A stretch of 64,000 nucleotides of DNA from positions 310,001-374,000 of the forward strand of contig NC_018212.1 in the NCBI RefSeq assembly GCF_000219625.1, in the 5' to 3' direction. The DNA comes from Zymoseptoria tritici IPO323. Its lineage: Eukaryota; Ascomycota; Dothideomycetes; Mycosphaerellales; Mycosphaerellaceae. Position numbers and translations under genes: made by a program. Below the pieces are notes generated by a model that ran no database searches, was not told where the DNA came from, and saw only the letters and a program-made list of their open reading frames with translations. This document shows, one piece after another, positions 12,634 to 23,674 of the stretch; position 1 is the first letter of the stretch; every line of letters begins with the position of its first letter.

Positions 12634-12942
12634 ATGAACCTCCCAAAGGGACGCTACGTAGTGCAGGTCGCAATTCTTTCTGGCGATCCGTTCGAGCGAG
12701 ACCTAGCGCTAGTGGTGCCATACCACAAGTCAGGCCTGGTAGAAGCCTTCACAAACACCCTTCTGAAGCGCCCTGAGAGCTTACAGAAACTGGACAACCA
12801 AAGTGTCCGGGTCTCCTTATCGACACACAAATGCACTTTGCATCTCGGCAGCAAGATCGGGCCCATTTTCGACGGCGGAGACTCTGTTGCGGACGCTTTC
12901 AGGCCCGAGGACAAGTTTACCGCTGTGATCACTCGCAACTAG
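12634..12942 (+). CDS. Small unknown protein, tandem copy 2
   Basis: Unrecognised 102-residue protein, intact paralogue of the broken copy at 11786. The likely layout is beta strands YVVQVAIL and DLALVVPY, a helix (LVEAFTNTLLKR), a strand pair around VRVSLSTHKCTLHL, then a turn and a final strand (DKFTAVI) after an acidic/Gly segment. This strand-strand-helix-strand order, with a hydrophobic C-terminal strand preceded by D-x-V, resembles ubiquitin-like beta-grasp proteins, but that is a fold guess from eye alone. There is no signal peptide or membrane segment. Conservation with copy 1 is concentrated in the strands and in THKCTLHL. Confidence 0.55.
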   Translation: MNLPKGRYVVQVAILSGDPFERDLALVVPYHKSGLVEAFTNTLLKRPESLQKLDNQSVRVSLSTHKCTLHLGSKIGPIFDGGDSVADAFRPEDKFTAVITRN

Positions 12943-13614
12943 CTACGGGGAGGGGCTACGTTTGGCATCACTCATGAAGCGATCCGTTGGGAATAACAAT
13001 GCAATGGCAGGCTGATCGGAGCGGACGACTGCGTCGGAGGCACTTGGCAGAGCTTGCCTCGGTCTATGACACGCATTACCCGAAAAGCAGCATTTGTCGC
13101 AAGAACATCGCGGGGAGCATCAGCAAGTCTGTATTGGCCTGCAGTTGTAGGCATTGTCTTCAGGAAAGGGCACTACTTCTTGCTCTTGGTCCAGAGTCTG
13201 TATCATGCGGCTGTCCGAATTCCCGAGAGCGGTTGTTGTGCAGGGACAGCAATGACCAATATACGCATGTGCATCCACTTGGGGGTTCAGACTCGATGAC
13301 AGCTGGCGTCGGGCTAGATCACAAGGAGGACAAGGCAGAATGGTGTGTCGAGGTCCAGCAGGCACTGAGAAAGGTGAACCTGTTCGCCTTGGTTTCCTCG
13401 GCGAGTTCAAAGCTCAAGAGAAGACTCGCCGAGCACATTGCGCTGGAAAGGCATTCCCAATTGCGAGCGATATGTATCTACCTTTGTATTCGAGCGCGAG
13501 AAAAATTGTACATCTTGAATCATGGCGAAAGTCTCAGTGTCATATAGCTGCCAAGGGGCAGCATTTGACGACCACTTTGACTCAGTCTTTCGGCCTCGAC
13601 CACTCAGACGCAGA
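12943..13614. other. Intergenic 3' of the adhesin gene
   Basis: About 670 bp with overlapping low-quality open frames on both strands and no supported gene. Confidence 0.4.
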
Positions 13615-16600
13615 TCACCAGTAATACACGCCTGGTATCCCGGTGATGCCCGATGGTAGGCCGTCATACCAGGAATTATTCGCCGGATTGAAAGATATGA
13701 TCCGGCCCGCGGGAGCGGAGGCGGTGTTGTAGCTGAACTGAGCGACTCTACTGGCTAGGGAGAGGAGACCTGTGCGAATGCGTGGTCAGCAAGATGATTT
13801 AGAACGAGAAAAGAAGTAGGAATGAAACTCACCGGCTTGCGTTTGAATACCAATCGTAGCCCCCGCCCCGCTGTCGCTCATGTTGAGGTAGTCGATCGTC
13901 CAGCCTCCCGTGACGTTCTCCCACTGGGTGGCCAAAAAGTGATAGTAGAACGTGGTGGCCTGGAAAGAAACAGGGGATCAAAGTCAGCGGATGACGTATT
14001 CGAAAGGCTAGAGGCCTGGCGTCCGAGACGATCTCGAACCACGCAGGGCTTCTGCACTTCGATTCCTTACCTGGTACTTGGCGACGTAGTACTCGAAGGT
14101 GATGGCACGATTGGGCGAGGCGCCCTCGACGCCGTAAAAAATGCCCTGGGTCTGGCCGGCGGAGATGACAAGATCGTCCCAGCAGGGAAATAGGGCGACT
14201 TGCGCCACGGAGTACTGGGCTAGGGCGGCGTTGGCATAGGCGGTTGTGAGGGGCGAGAGGGCGATGACGCCGTTGGAGGAAACGTTGACGCGGGTGTTGG
14301 TTACGTCGTAGATGCGAATGGGAAAGGGGACTGGTGCGGGTCAGCGGGATGAATGAGAAGGGAAGGAGAGATGTCACGGACGGGTTGCGGCGTATACGAC
14401 GTCGTCCTGGTTGGCTGGGGCGCTGGTCGGAGAGCCGGCAATAACGATAGGGGTGCGGAGCGCGACGGCCGGTCGAATGATTGAGGATGAGGAGGTGGTC
14501 GTCGTTACTCGTTGGGTCGTCTGCGATGTTCTTGATTAGCATGTATTCGGCAAATGAACGTCTAGAGATCAAACTCACAGTCGGCCGCGCTGTGGACGAT
14601 GGAGTAGTCGTGGTCTAAAGACTTACATGAGTACATGGCATGCAGTGCTAGTCGACGGGTTGTCCATGAGAAGTCTTTCATTAACGTACGTATGTGACAG
14701 TAATCTGGGAGTCATGTTAGTAACTGAGCATGTTCGATGGCATCGAGAAACCATACTGTAGATGTTTGACCTTCGGCTGTGGTGGTGAGGGTCACAAATA
14801 CCGAGCTCGCTGGGATCGGCGTGAGTCAGTAAGGCACGACGATGATCCACAAGATCACGAAGGTAGGTAATCTCATGGCATGGGAATACTCAATACGTAC
14901 GAGCTGTTGTCACTTCGGTGGTGTAGATGTACGACGTCACAGTGCTGGCATCGCGGGTTGTCGTCTGGGTAGGAGCCGGCTGCGTACTCGTGATGACGAG
15001 CGTCGAACGCGGCAAGGTCGATGCAGGCGCTGTGGTAACGACTGTCGCCGTCTTTTGATCCTCGTCAGCGATCGGATGCCTTCTGAGCAGTGGGCCACCC
15101 TGCGCTACTTACCTGCGTCTGCGGCGGCGGCGTTTGAGTCAAGGCGGGCGGCGTACTGGTTACGATGACCGTTGAGGGAGGAAGTGTAGAAGCTGGCGGC
15201 GTTGATGTGACAGTCGTCGTCTAATCAAGACTGTCAGTATAGTGCAAGGATGTAGAACTTGGGGAGGAGTATTCTATACCGTAGTCTGAGGAGGAAGCGT
15301 TTGCGTCTGCTGCGGAAGGGTGCTGGTAACCGTAAAAGTTGAAGCGGGGAGAGTTGAGGCAGGCAGCACTGTTGTCACTGTCGTTGTCGAAGGTGGCAGC
15401 GTAGAAGCTGGCAGGGTTGATGTCACAGTAGATCCTGGTTGAATGCTTATACTTGTACTGGTGATGGTCTGGCCATCTCTTGTTGTGGTCACAATCACAG
15501 TGTTGGTGCTTGCCGGCTGAACACTCAGGCTGGTTGAGACGGCTGTGGTGGTCTATCGGAGCGGAATTAGCGTGAGCCTGCTTGGAAGTGTAGCGATTTG
15601 ATTACCTGAGTCTGTTGAGGAAGGGTCTGCGTTTGGACTGGAGGCGTAGATGTGACCGTCTGGGTCGACGGCGGCAATGTCGAGGCTGGCGGAGTGATGA
15701 CTAACGTCGTCGTCTGAAGAGACAGATTAGCAATGTTCGATGGCAAGTGCGAAGATCTTTAACGGCTTACCTGTGTTTGACGAGGCAGAGTCTGCGTCTG
15801 GGCTGGCAGGGTGCTTGTCGCAGTTTGGGTCTGCGGAGGCGGAACGCTCAATGTCGTATATCTTTCCGTCGTCGTCCTTTCCAGAATCGTTGACTGAGTC
15901 GTCGTTGCGGTCTGCAGATAGCAATAGTAAGCAGTGTCCTGAACGATATGCAGCTAAAGTCTGCGAGCGCATGACTTGCCTGAGTTTGTGGAGACAAAGT
16001 CTGCGTTTGGATCTGCGTCTGCGTCTGCGCTGGCAATGTGCTGGTCTCGGTCCGAGCTGGCTGGACAGAAAGGCTGGTGCTCACGATAGTGCTGCCGTCT
16101 CTTGTGGTTGTCTGGACAATTGTGATCGTGCTTGCCGGACGGATCGAAGTCGCTGTCGTGGTTTTCTCTACCGTGGAGGCCGGCTGCACACTCAAAGTCG
16201 TGTACCTCTCAGTCTGAGTAATTGATCGATCCAAAGTAGCAGTCTCAGTCCTCGTCGACGCCTCTCGAACACTCAGGCTTGAATATGTCTCCGTCTGAGT
16301 GATCGATCGATCCAGCGTTTGAGTCCTCTCCAAGGTTGAGGCTGGCAGCGTATTCGTCTCAGCTGGAAGTGTACTTGTAATGACCCTCGTTGAAGCAGGC
16401 AGTGTTGAAGCAGGCAAAGTGGAAGCAGGCTGAGTAGTTACGAATGTGGTCGTCTGCGAGAAAGTTAGATTATGCTGTGCCATAGAGGACGACAATGATG
16501 AAGAGAATACCACATAGAACGTTGTTGTGATCAGCGATGTCGAGTACGAGGTCTCTCTGATCGTTTGGCCTGTTGTGAACGTAAAAGGTCAGCGACGAGC

Positions 16601-19600
16601 GTCCGGCGGAGCATTCATCTCTCTTCGCCGGATTTACCTGGAGCAGACGATATCTCAGTAAAGGTGACGGTCTGAACGGTGGTCACAGGGTAACTCGTGG
16701 TCACCGTACTGGCTGGCCGGATGGAAAGAGTCGTGGATCTGCTGGACGATTAGTGAGGAGCATCAAGGGCTATTGGTTCCGCTCTTACGTGATGAAGCGA
16801 TCGGTCGTGGCAGTTTCTGTGGCCGTGTTCGTGGAAGCTATGTCTCGATCAGCAATTGAGAATAATTCCCACACAGTATTCGAATCCTCCTACCTGGTAC
16901 AACAGTGGTGCTAGTGAAGTACACATAGCTCAACGATGTCTCCGCTGGCAGAGTATACGTCACCTCGAATGTCGACACTTGCACACTAATCGAAGTCTCC
17001 GTCCGTTCATTGGTTAGTGTGACATTCTGGCTGGTCACCAGCGTCGTTGTCAATGTCTCTGGCGGAAGCGTGCTCGTTTGGGTTACTTCCAGAGTTGAGG
17101 TCAATGTTGAAGCTGGAAGAATTGTGGTCTCAGTCTGGCTACGATCCAGTGTGCTGACAATGGTCGAATAGAAGGTCTCGATGATGGTTGTCGGTGGTTG
17201 AGTCGCAGTCTCAGTGATCGGGTAGGAGCTGACAATAGTAGAGTAGTAGGTCGATACGAGCGTTGAGACGAAGGTCGAAGCTGGGAGCTCAGTCGTCTCA
17301 GTCAGACTGCGATCCAGAGTGCTGATGATGGTCAAGTAGAAGGTCGAGATCTGGCTCTCAGTAATTGTGGTTGGCGGAGGAATGCTCGTAGCCGTGACCG
17401 GATAGGAGCTGGTCTCCGTGATGACGAAAGTCGAGAAGTAAGTCGAGACGCGGGTCGAAACGAACGTAGTGGTGACTGGGATGGCCGTCTCAGTGAGCAA
17501 CTCAGTGAGCGTAATGCTGCGATCCTGCGTGCTGATGATCGTCGAGTAGTAAGTCGTAGTATAACTCTCGATGATCGTCGTGGGCGGCTCGATGCTCGTC
17601 TCAGTTACTGGGTAGGAGCTGATCAAGGTGGAATAGTAAGTAGAAATGAGCGTGGTAACAAGCGTCGAGGCGGGTTCAACAGTGGTCTCGGTCAATGATT
17701 CGGTACGGGTGATGCTGCGATCCTCAGTCACTGCAAATGATGTGGTAATGGTGGTGTAGAGCGTCGAATATTCTGTCTCGGTGCCACGAGGGAGGGTGTA
17801 CGGGAATGAACTCGTGTACGTCTCCACGAGGGTTGTGATATATGTCGAAGCAGTCTCTGTGACAGGGAATGATGTAACAATCGTGCTGTAAAAAGTCGAC
17901 ACCTCAGTCTCAGTCCCTCTCGGCAGCGAAGTAGTGTACGAGTCGATAAATGTCGTAGTGACGAAAGCCGTGGAAGCAGGCAGTGTCGAAGCAGTCTCTG
18001 TGACAGGGAATGATGTAACAATCGTGCTGTAGAAAGTCGAAACCTCCGTCAGAGTCCCTCGCGGTAGCGAAGTAGTGTACGACTCGATCAAAGTCGTGGT
18101 AATGAAGGCCGTAGAAGCAGGAAGCGTAGAAGGCGTCTCTGTAACGGGAAATGATGTGATGATTGTGCTGTAGAATGTCGAGACCTCTGTCAACACCTGT
18201 GTCTCCGTACCGCGGGGAAGCGTTACTGGAAAAGGAGTCGTGAAAGTTTCAGTCAAAGTCGTGGTGAAGTATAGCTCGGTCGTCGCCGTGCTCGCAGGAA
18301 GAGGCGATGCGGTCTCGGTGACGGCATAAGAGGAAAGATAGGTGGAGTAGAAAGTCGTGATCTGGGTCTCAGTTCCGCGAGGCAGTGTGACTTCGAATGA
18401 GGTAGTCAGGGTCTCCACTTGAGTTGTGGTGTACGAGAGGATGGCCGTGGTTGGAGGCAGGGTCTCGGCTGTTTGCGTCACAGGTATGAGAGTGGTGTAT
18501 GTGACGATGAAAGTTGATACAGATAGTGTCGTTTCCGTTGGACCTTGAAGAGTGACGGTGTCGTATCTAGTCGAGTATATGAAGGAGGTGATGTAGTCGG
18601 TCTCCCTCGCGGTGGATGGCGGAAGAGTCTCTTGAATCGTGGTGGCTGGAGCGTAGCTGATGTAAGTGGAGACGTATGAAGCTGTGAGATATGTGGTTTG
18701 GGTCTCTCCGGGCTCACGAGTGGTCTCAGTGATGAAGTAAGTCGAATAGTAGGTGAATGGGACCAGGCTAGTCTCAGTTTCAGGAGGCTGACTTGACGTG
18801 ATGATGATCGCAGTCGTTTCTTGTGGCAGGACCGTTGTCACAGTCGACACCACGGTAGTTGTGATAAGACTGTACTGCGTGCCAGCAGCGAGGGAAGTTG
18901 TAGCAGTAACGACTGTGGTATATGTGGTAACGAACGTGGTAGTCTGAGCCGGCAAAGTCGAAATCCTCGTCTCTGTTCCTGGGTCTCGACTGCTTGGAGT
19001 CTCAGTACGAGTCCCGTAAGCCGTAGTCGTCAGGTACACGGTGCTGTATATCGAAGTCGTCACAGTCTGAACCGACCCAGCAGAGGAGCCCGCACCAGAA
19101 ACCGGACTTCCACTTAGAGTTGCCGGCGGGTTGCTCTCCGGCGAAGGGGGAGGAGGATAGATCGTCACCCTGTTGAGACCAACATATGCCTGCCCCTGAC
19201 ACCGAATGCTGAATGTCGCAATTGAAGAAGTCGAAGGCGCTGTGTATGCAAAGCTATAAAGCAAGAAAGTCGCCGTCAAGGTATTGTCCGGGCCACACGT
19301 GTTGTCGCCACAGATGCGAAGCGCGCAATTGGGTGGAAGATCACCGTTCTGGCCGGCGGCTGAGTAGGCTGTGATGTTGTAGACCCATCCCGGAGTGGTC
19401 GAAAAGCTCTGGGTGGCATTGTACGTCAAAGGCTGTCCCGAAGATTGCTGTTGGCGTTTTAGTATCGCAGAGGGAGCAGCAGAAGAAGTTGTTGTTGACG
19501 TTCCAAAGGTCACGAGGAGAAAGTTGTCGAAAGTATCAGGAGGCGCGATGGGCGGATTGTCATCTGGACTTGCGACGATAGCCACGACGTACGGATCGGA

Positions 19601-21226
19601 AACGGTCCCGGACTGTACCAAATCAGTTGCATTTGCCATGACAGGGGTTTCCGTTGGGATCGGAGGCGATGTAGACGTCGGAGAGTCTATGTTCGTCGAG
19701 CTTGAGCTGGGTACTTCTTGACTCGTCCCAACCATTGAAGCAGAGTCTGAGGCAACGGTACTCCCGCTTGCGTCGCTTCCAGTGATGAACACGGTCCTGG
19801 TACTCTCTCTCGTGATCGTCAGCTGGTCTGTCGCTGGACTCGTGCTGATTAGCGTTGGGCAAGAAGCTTGCGACTCCGAGACAGTCACGATTGTGGTGCT
19901 GACAGATGCACAGAACCCGTCCGCTGGACTTGTAGACACAGAGTCTAGACCTCCAGGTGTGATCATCGGACTCGTTCCTGGCGCGCAGTAGTCCGACACG
20001 GTGATAACGCTGCCATTGAGAAAGATTGTCGTAGTCTCCGCTGCTGCAAGACTGCTGTACACAGTGATCGTCGGCGTGGTCAAGAAGGACTCCAGAGTAG
20101 GACAGGAGCTCTGTGGCGCCAAAGTGGGCGTTACAGATCTGTTGCCCTGCAGAAACACTGTTGTAGTGGATAAAGCCGTCAGACTACTATATCGTGTGAC
20201 GGTCTGCGCCGGGAGAAAAGAGTCAAACGCAGGACATGAACTTTGCGGTACCAGTACGGTCGCCGTAGATCCGCTCGCATCCAGATATATTGTTGTTGTT
20301 TCTCGAGCAGAATTACTGCCCCCGAAAGTTGTCGTCACCGATCCCGTTCCGTCGTGGATTGTCAAAGTCGTGGTCTCAACACTGCCTGCAATCGACGTCG
20401 TCCTCTCCGGGAGGGAGTCATCGAGCCCGCTCCGTGTGTCCGTGTCGTCATGAATCGTAATGGTCTTCGTCTCCCGCGCAGTGCCGTTGCCAATGACAGT
20501 CACCGTCTCCCTGCCGGGGCCACTAGCCAGAATAGTTGTCGTGTCTCTCAAAGTGCCATCTTCTCGAAGCGTCGTGGTCTCTCGCGCAGTGCCATCTTCC
20601 CGAAGTGTCGTTGTTTCCCTTGCTGTGCCATTCTGGAGCAACGTTGTAGTCTCTCTCACCCCACCACTACCCGAGACCGTGGTACTCTCCCTCACGGTCT
20701 CTCCGTCGCGTATGACCGTCGTAGTTCTCACGCCCTCGTCTCCCTGAAGCCCATCATGCACAATGACCGTACTTGTAGCCACCGTGCCATTGCCCTGCGA
20801 AGTGACAGTAACAGTACTATATTCCGTCTCCTTGGTCAGCGCACAACTCCCCAACACCGGATCTCCAACGACACCCCCTCCGCCAGCGGTAGGGGTGTAC
20901 TCAAACGTCAAGACCGGTCCAGCAGCCGTGGGCCTTGACGTCGAGACTGAACTTGCCCCAAAAAGGTCGGACAGTCCAGTGGTAGCGGAGGAAGCGTAGC
21001 TTCCAGTCAAAGTCATAGAGCCGGATGTATACAGGAAATGCGAAGGACTTGAGCAGGATAAGTACTCGGTGATGGTGGAGACTGATATGCCCATCCGGGA
21101 AGAGGAGGTCTCGGCGAAGGGCTGTGGTGGGTCATTTTGCGCCTGGGAACTAGCGGTCCAGGAAACCAGGAAGATTATGGCGACGGAAAGAGGCCGTGCT
21201 ATCTCGCTGCTGATGTCGTCGACCAT
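13615..21226 (-). CDS. Giant Ser/Thr-rich secreted adhesin-like protein, 17 exons
   Basis: Predicted 2,193-residue cell-surface protein. Exons (minus): 21226-16894, 16837-16789, 16738-16638, 16569-16511, 16453-15980, 15911-15771, 15713-15606, 15552-15280, 15220-15113, 15051-14901, 14809-14757, 14704-14690, 14614-14579, 14520-14382, 14330-14071, 13959-13833, 13769-13615. Lengths sum to a multiple of three. ATG 21226 gives an N-terminus with core SVAIIFLVSW and site SSQA. Order: N-domain, about 13-residue RETTTLREDGTA repeats, Thr-rich linker, a Cys-containing beta-rich domain (CALRICGDNTCG ... FSIRCQGQAYVGLNRVTIYP), long T/S repeats with 47-residue units, Pro/Thr/Gln repeats on duplicated exons, and a C-terminal domain (VNVSSNGVIAL, LFPCWDDLVI, QGIFYGVEG, ITFEYYVAKY). 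It ends GVYYW with no GPI tail. Probable wall adhesin; the ligand is unknown. Confidence 0.8.
17851..18272 (-). repeat. 141-bp tandem repeats coding 47-residue Ser/Thr units
   Basis: Three consecutive copies start near 17851, 17992 and 18133, spaced 141 bp. Each codes for a unit with FYSTIVTSFPVTET, TLPASTAF and SLPRGTETE. Related, more degraded units continue on both sides (about 16.9-19.0 kb) in the same exon. Near-identical DNA in adjacent copies suggests recent expansion or gene conversion. Confidence 0.8.
20440..20720 (-). repeat. Short tandem repeats coding about 13-residue RETTT units
   Basis: Within exon 1 of the adhesin gene, a run of short in-frame copies reads RETTTLREDGTA with variants (RESTTVSGSG, RETTTLLQNGTA, RDTTTILASGPG, RETVTVIGNGTA). 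On the plus strand the recurring core is GTGGTCTCTCG and close variants. Copies are strongly charged and Thr-rich, suggesting an extended O-glycosylated stalk. Confidence 0.75.
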
Positions 21227-21846
21227 GTGCCGCCATCGCCGCTTCCGCCACCACCCAGCACGAAGAAGTCGCATGTCTTGAGCCACATGTAGGGCGAATG
21301 ATGTTGGAGGTGATGACGGACGAGAGAAGTTCTGAAGGAGATTTCGGGTTTGGATATGCAAGGCATTCTTCGTGCATTCCACGGCAGGAAACTCCTGGTC
21401 TTGGCGCTTGCCAATGTTGCATCCTGTCTTCATTGTTCGTCTCGGCAGCGGAACTTGAGATGCCGTGTTTCTCTCCCGTGGTCACGATTGACGTCCAGTC
21501 GTCTCTGTCCCGGAAGCAGTGCATTGTCCCAACATGGAATCTCGCACTTGAGAGCGAGACCAATCCTAATGCCAAGATCTTGCGCGAAGAATGTACTCAT
21601 TGGGAATCGACCGTTCTGCTGTCCTGTTACGCGCGAAGTCTTCTCGGGGAGCGAGGGTGATACAGAGCTGGCTCCGACCGGAATTTGTGTCCTCGTTGAA
21701 AGTCAGCAGAAAATGACGGCAATGTAACTTGCGCAAAAGAAAACGTACCCACCATCCGCTCAACCAGTCCAACAACCCTTGAAAATGTTCATATCATTAC
21801 TCTATTTACCATCCACATACCACGTTCAAGTCGTATCATCATCAAA
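21227..21846. other. Intergenic between adhesin and permease
   Basis: Promoter side of the adhesin gene (minus) and 3' side of the permease (minus). The adhesin frame stays open upstream to 21433 without a better start. No other gene is supported. Confidence 0.45.
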
Positions 21847-23674
21847 TCAGCAGAAGAACTTATACACCCTCTTCCACCTCGGCCACTCCTTCCTCTCCGC
21901 CTTCTCCTCCTCAATCAGCTCCGCCACATTCAACTCCCTCAACCCCGTATGCAAATCCATATTGTAACTCCTGACCATGCGTGTGCGATACCAAAACTTG
22001 TACGCCACATAACAAATCACCACCACCGGCGCCGCGAGGTACGCCTGGAAGAACGACTTTACCCGTGCCGCGGCCGTCATGGCTTCAAATCCGATCGGCC
22101 AAGCACCCGTCCAGAATTGCACCACAAGAACGATGATGTTGAAGAGGAATCCGATCCAGGATCCGATCACGCCGGGCTGAGAGCGGAAAGCCAGTTCTTC
22201 GAGGGTGTGGCCTTGGCGTTTCCAGCCTGCGCGAAAACGGATGTGGGCCAGGCAGATGGAGGCCCAGGTGAAGATAGAGGAAAGACCGGAGAGGGCGAGC
22301 ATCCAATTGAACGCTTCGCCTTTGAAGTCCGAACCGGCGAAGAATGCGAGAAGCCCGATCACGGCGCCGAGGGCGACGGCGACGATAGGTCGGCCTTTGC
22401 GGTCGATGTAGCCGAGGATCTTTGGGGCTTGGTTTTGGTCGGCAAGGGCGGCGAGTGTTCGTGAAGAGCCGTAGACGGAGGAGTTGCCGACGGAGAGGAC
22501 GGCGATCATGATTACGCCGTTGAAGACCGAGGGGAGGCCGGATATGCCGGCGTTAACGATGGAGATAACGAAGGGCGAGGCTTTCGCGTCGGCGGTAGAG
22601 GTGCCGGACAGGAGGCGAGGGTCGTCGTAGGGGACCAGGAGGCCCACGATGGCAAGGGATATAATGTAGAAGAGGGCGATGCGCCAGAAGACTTGTTTGA
22701 CGGCGGTGGGGAGGGATTTCCGAGGGTTGGCGGTTTCGGCAGCGGCAAGACCGACGAGTTCGGTGCCGGCGAAGGCGAAGGCTGCGGTTACGAAGACGGA
22801 GCAGAGGCCTTTGAAGCCGTTGTGGAAGGCGCCTGGGTCGTGCCAGTAGCGAGTACCGATTGCTTCTCCGTTGGGTCCGCCGCCGAGGTTGAGTATTATT
22901 CCGAGGAGACAGTAGCCCACGACGGCGACTATCTTGAGAATGGAGAAGACGAATTCGGCTTCGCCGTAGCCTTTGACGCCGAAGAGGTTGATGCCGATGA
23001 TGAGGATGAGGAAGATGGTGACCCACGCGTTGTTGTTGATTCTGCCTTCGGTCCAGTATTCGATGGTAATGGTCGCGGCGACGATTTCGAGGGGTAGGAC
23101 GACGAGCCACTGCATGGCGTAGCTGATGAAGTGGTTAGTGAGGAGATCAAAAGTGGTGGTGATTTTCTGCAAAAACTCACTTCCAACCCATGGCAAAACC
23201 CCACGCCGGGTCAAGGAAGCGTGTCGAGTATGCTGAGAAGGAACCAGCGACTGGGTATAGCACGGCCATCTCGCCCAGAGCATGAACAGTGGTGTACATC
23301 ATGAGCCCAACAAGTCCAAAAGCGATAAGCACAGATGCCGGGCCGCCATTCGCCAGCGCCTGACCAGAACCCACGAACAATCCAGTACCAATCGAACCAC
23401 CAATAGCAATCATCTGAAGATGTCGACCTTTGAGCCCACGTTGGAGCATCGAGCTAGAGACGGCAGCATTCGCCTCCTCGACATCAAATACGCGTCCATC
23501 TGCGCCGACCACGCCTTTGGGTGTTGCATGGGCATTTCGGTCTCGTTGAAAACTGTCGAGGATTCGCATTCGCCATGGTCGACTTGCGCTGAGGGTTTGA
23601 CCATATTCGGGGAGTTCGTGGGAGACGTCGGATGAGTAGTCCATGACTTTGTCGATGCGTTTGTTGTCGCCCAT
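21847..23674 (-). CDS. Amino-acid permease (yeast AAT family)
   Basis: Proton-coupled amino-acid importer of the fungal APC/YAT family, plasma membrane, 589 residues. Two exons (minus): 23674-23181 and 23122-21847; the 58-nt intron splits the Asn codon of GWNYAMQW. A hydrophilic N-terminal tail is followed by the first helix with the substrate-binding signature IAIGGSIGTGLFVGSG, then EMAVLYPVAGSFSAYSTRF, FAFAGTELVGLAAAE (helix 6 region) and further helices, for about 12 in all. The C-terminal cytosolic tail is short and charged (ELIEEEKAERKEWPRWKRVYKFFC). Substrate range cannot be read from the sequence; related proteins include general and broad-range permeases. Confidence 0.92.

Noticed and set aside
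12987..13547. 186-codon plus frame before the adhesin 3' end
   Set aside because: Low-quality sequence with competing frames on both strands and no domain.
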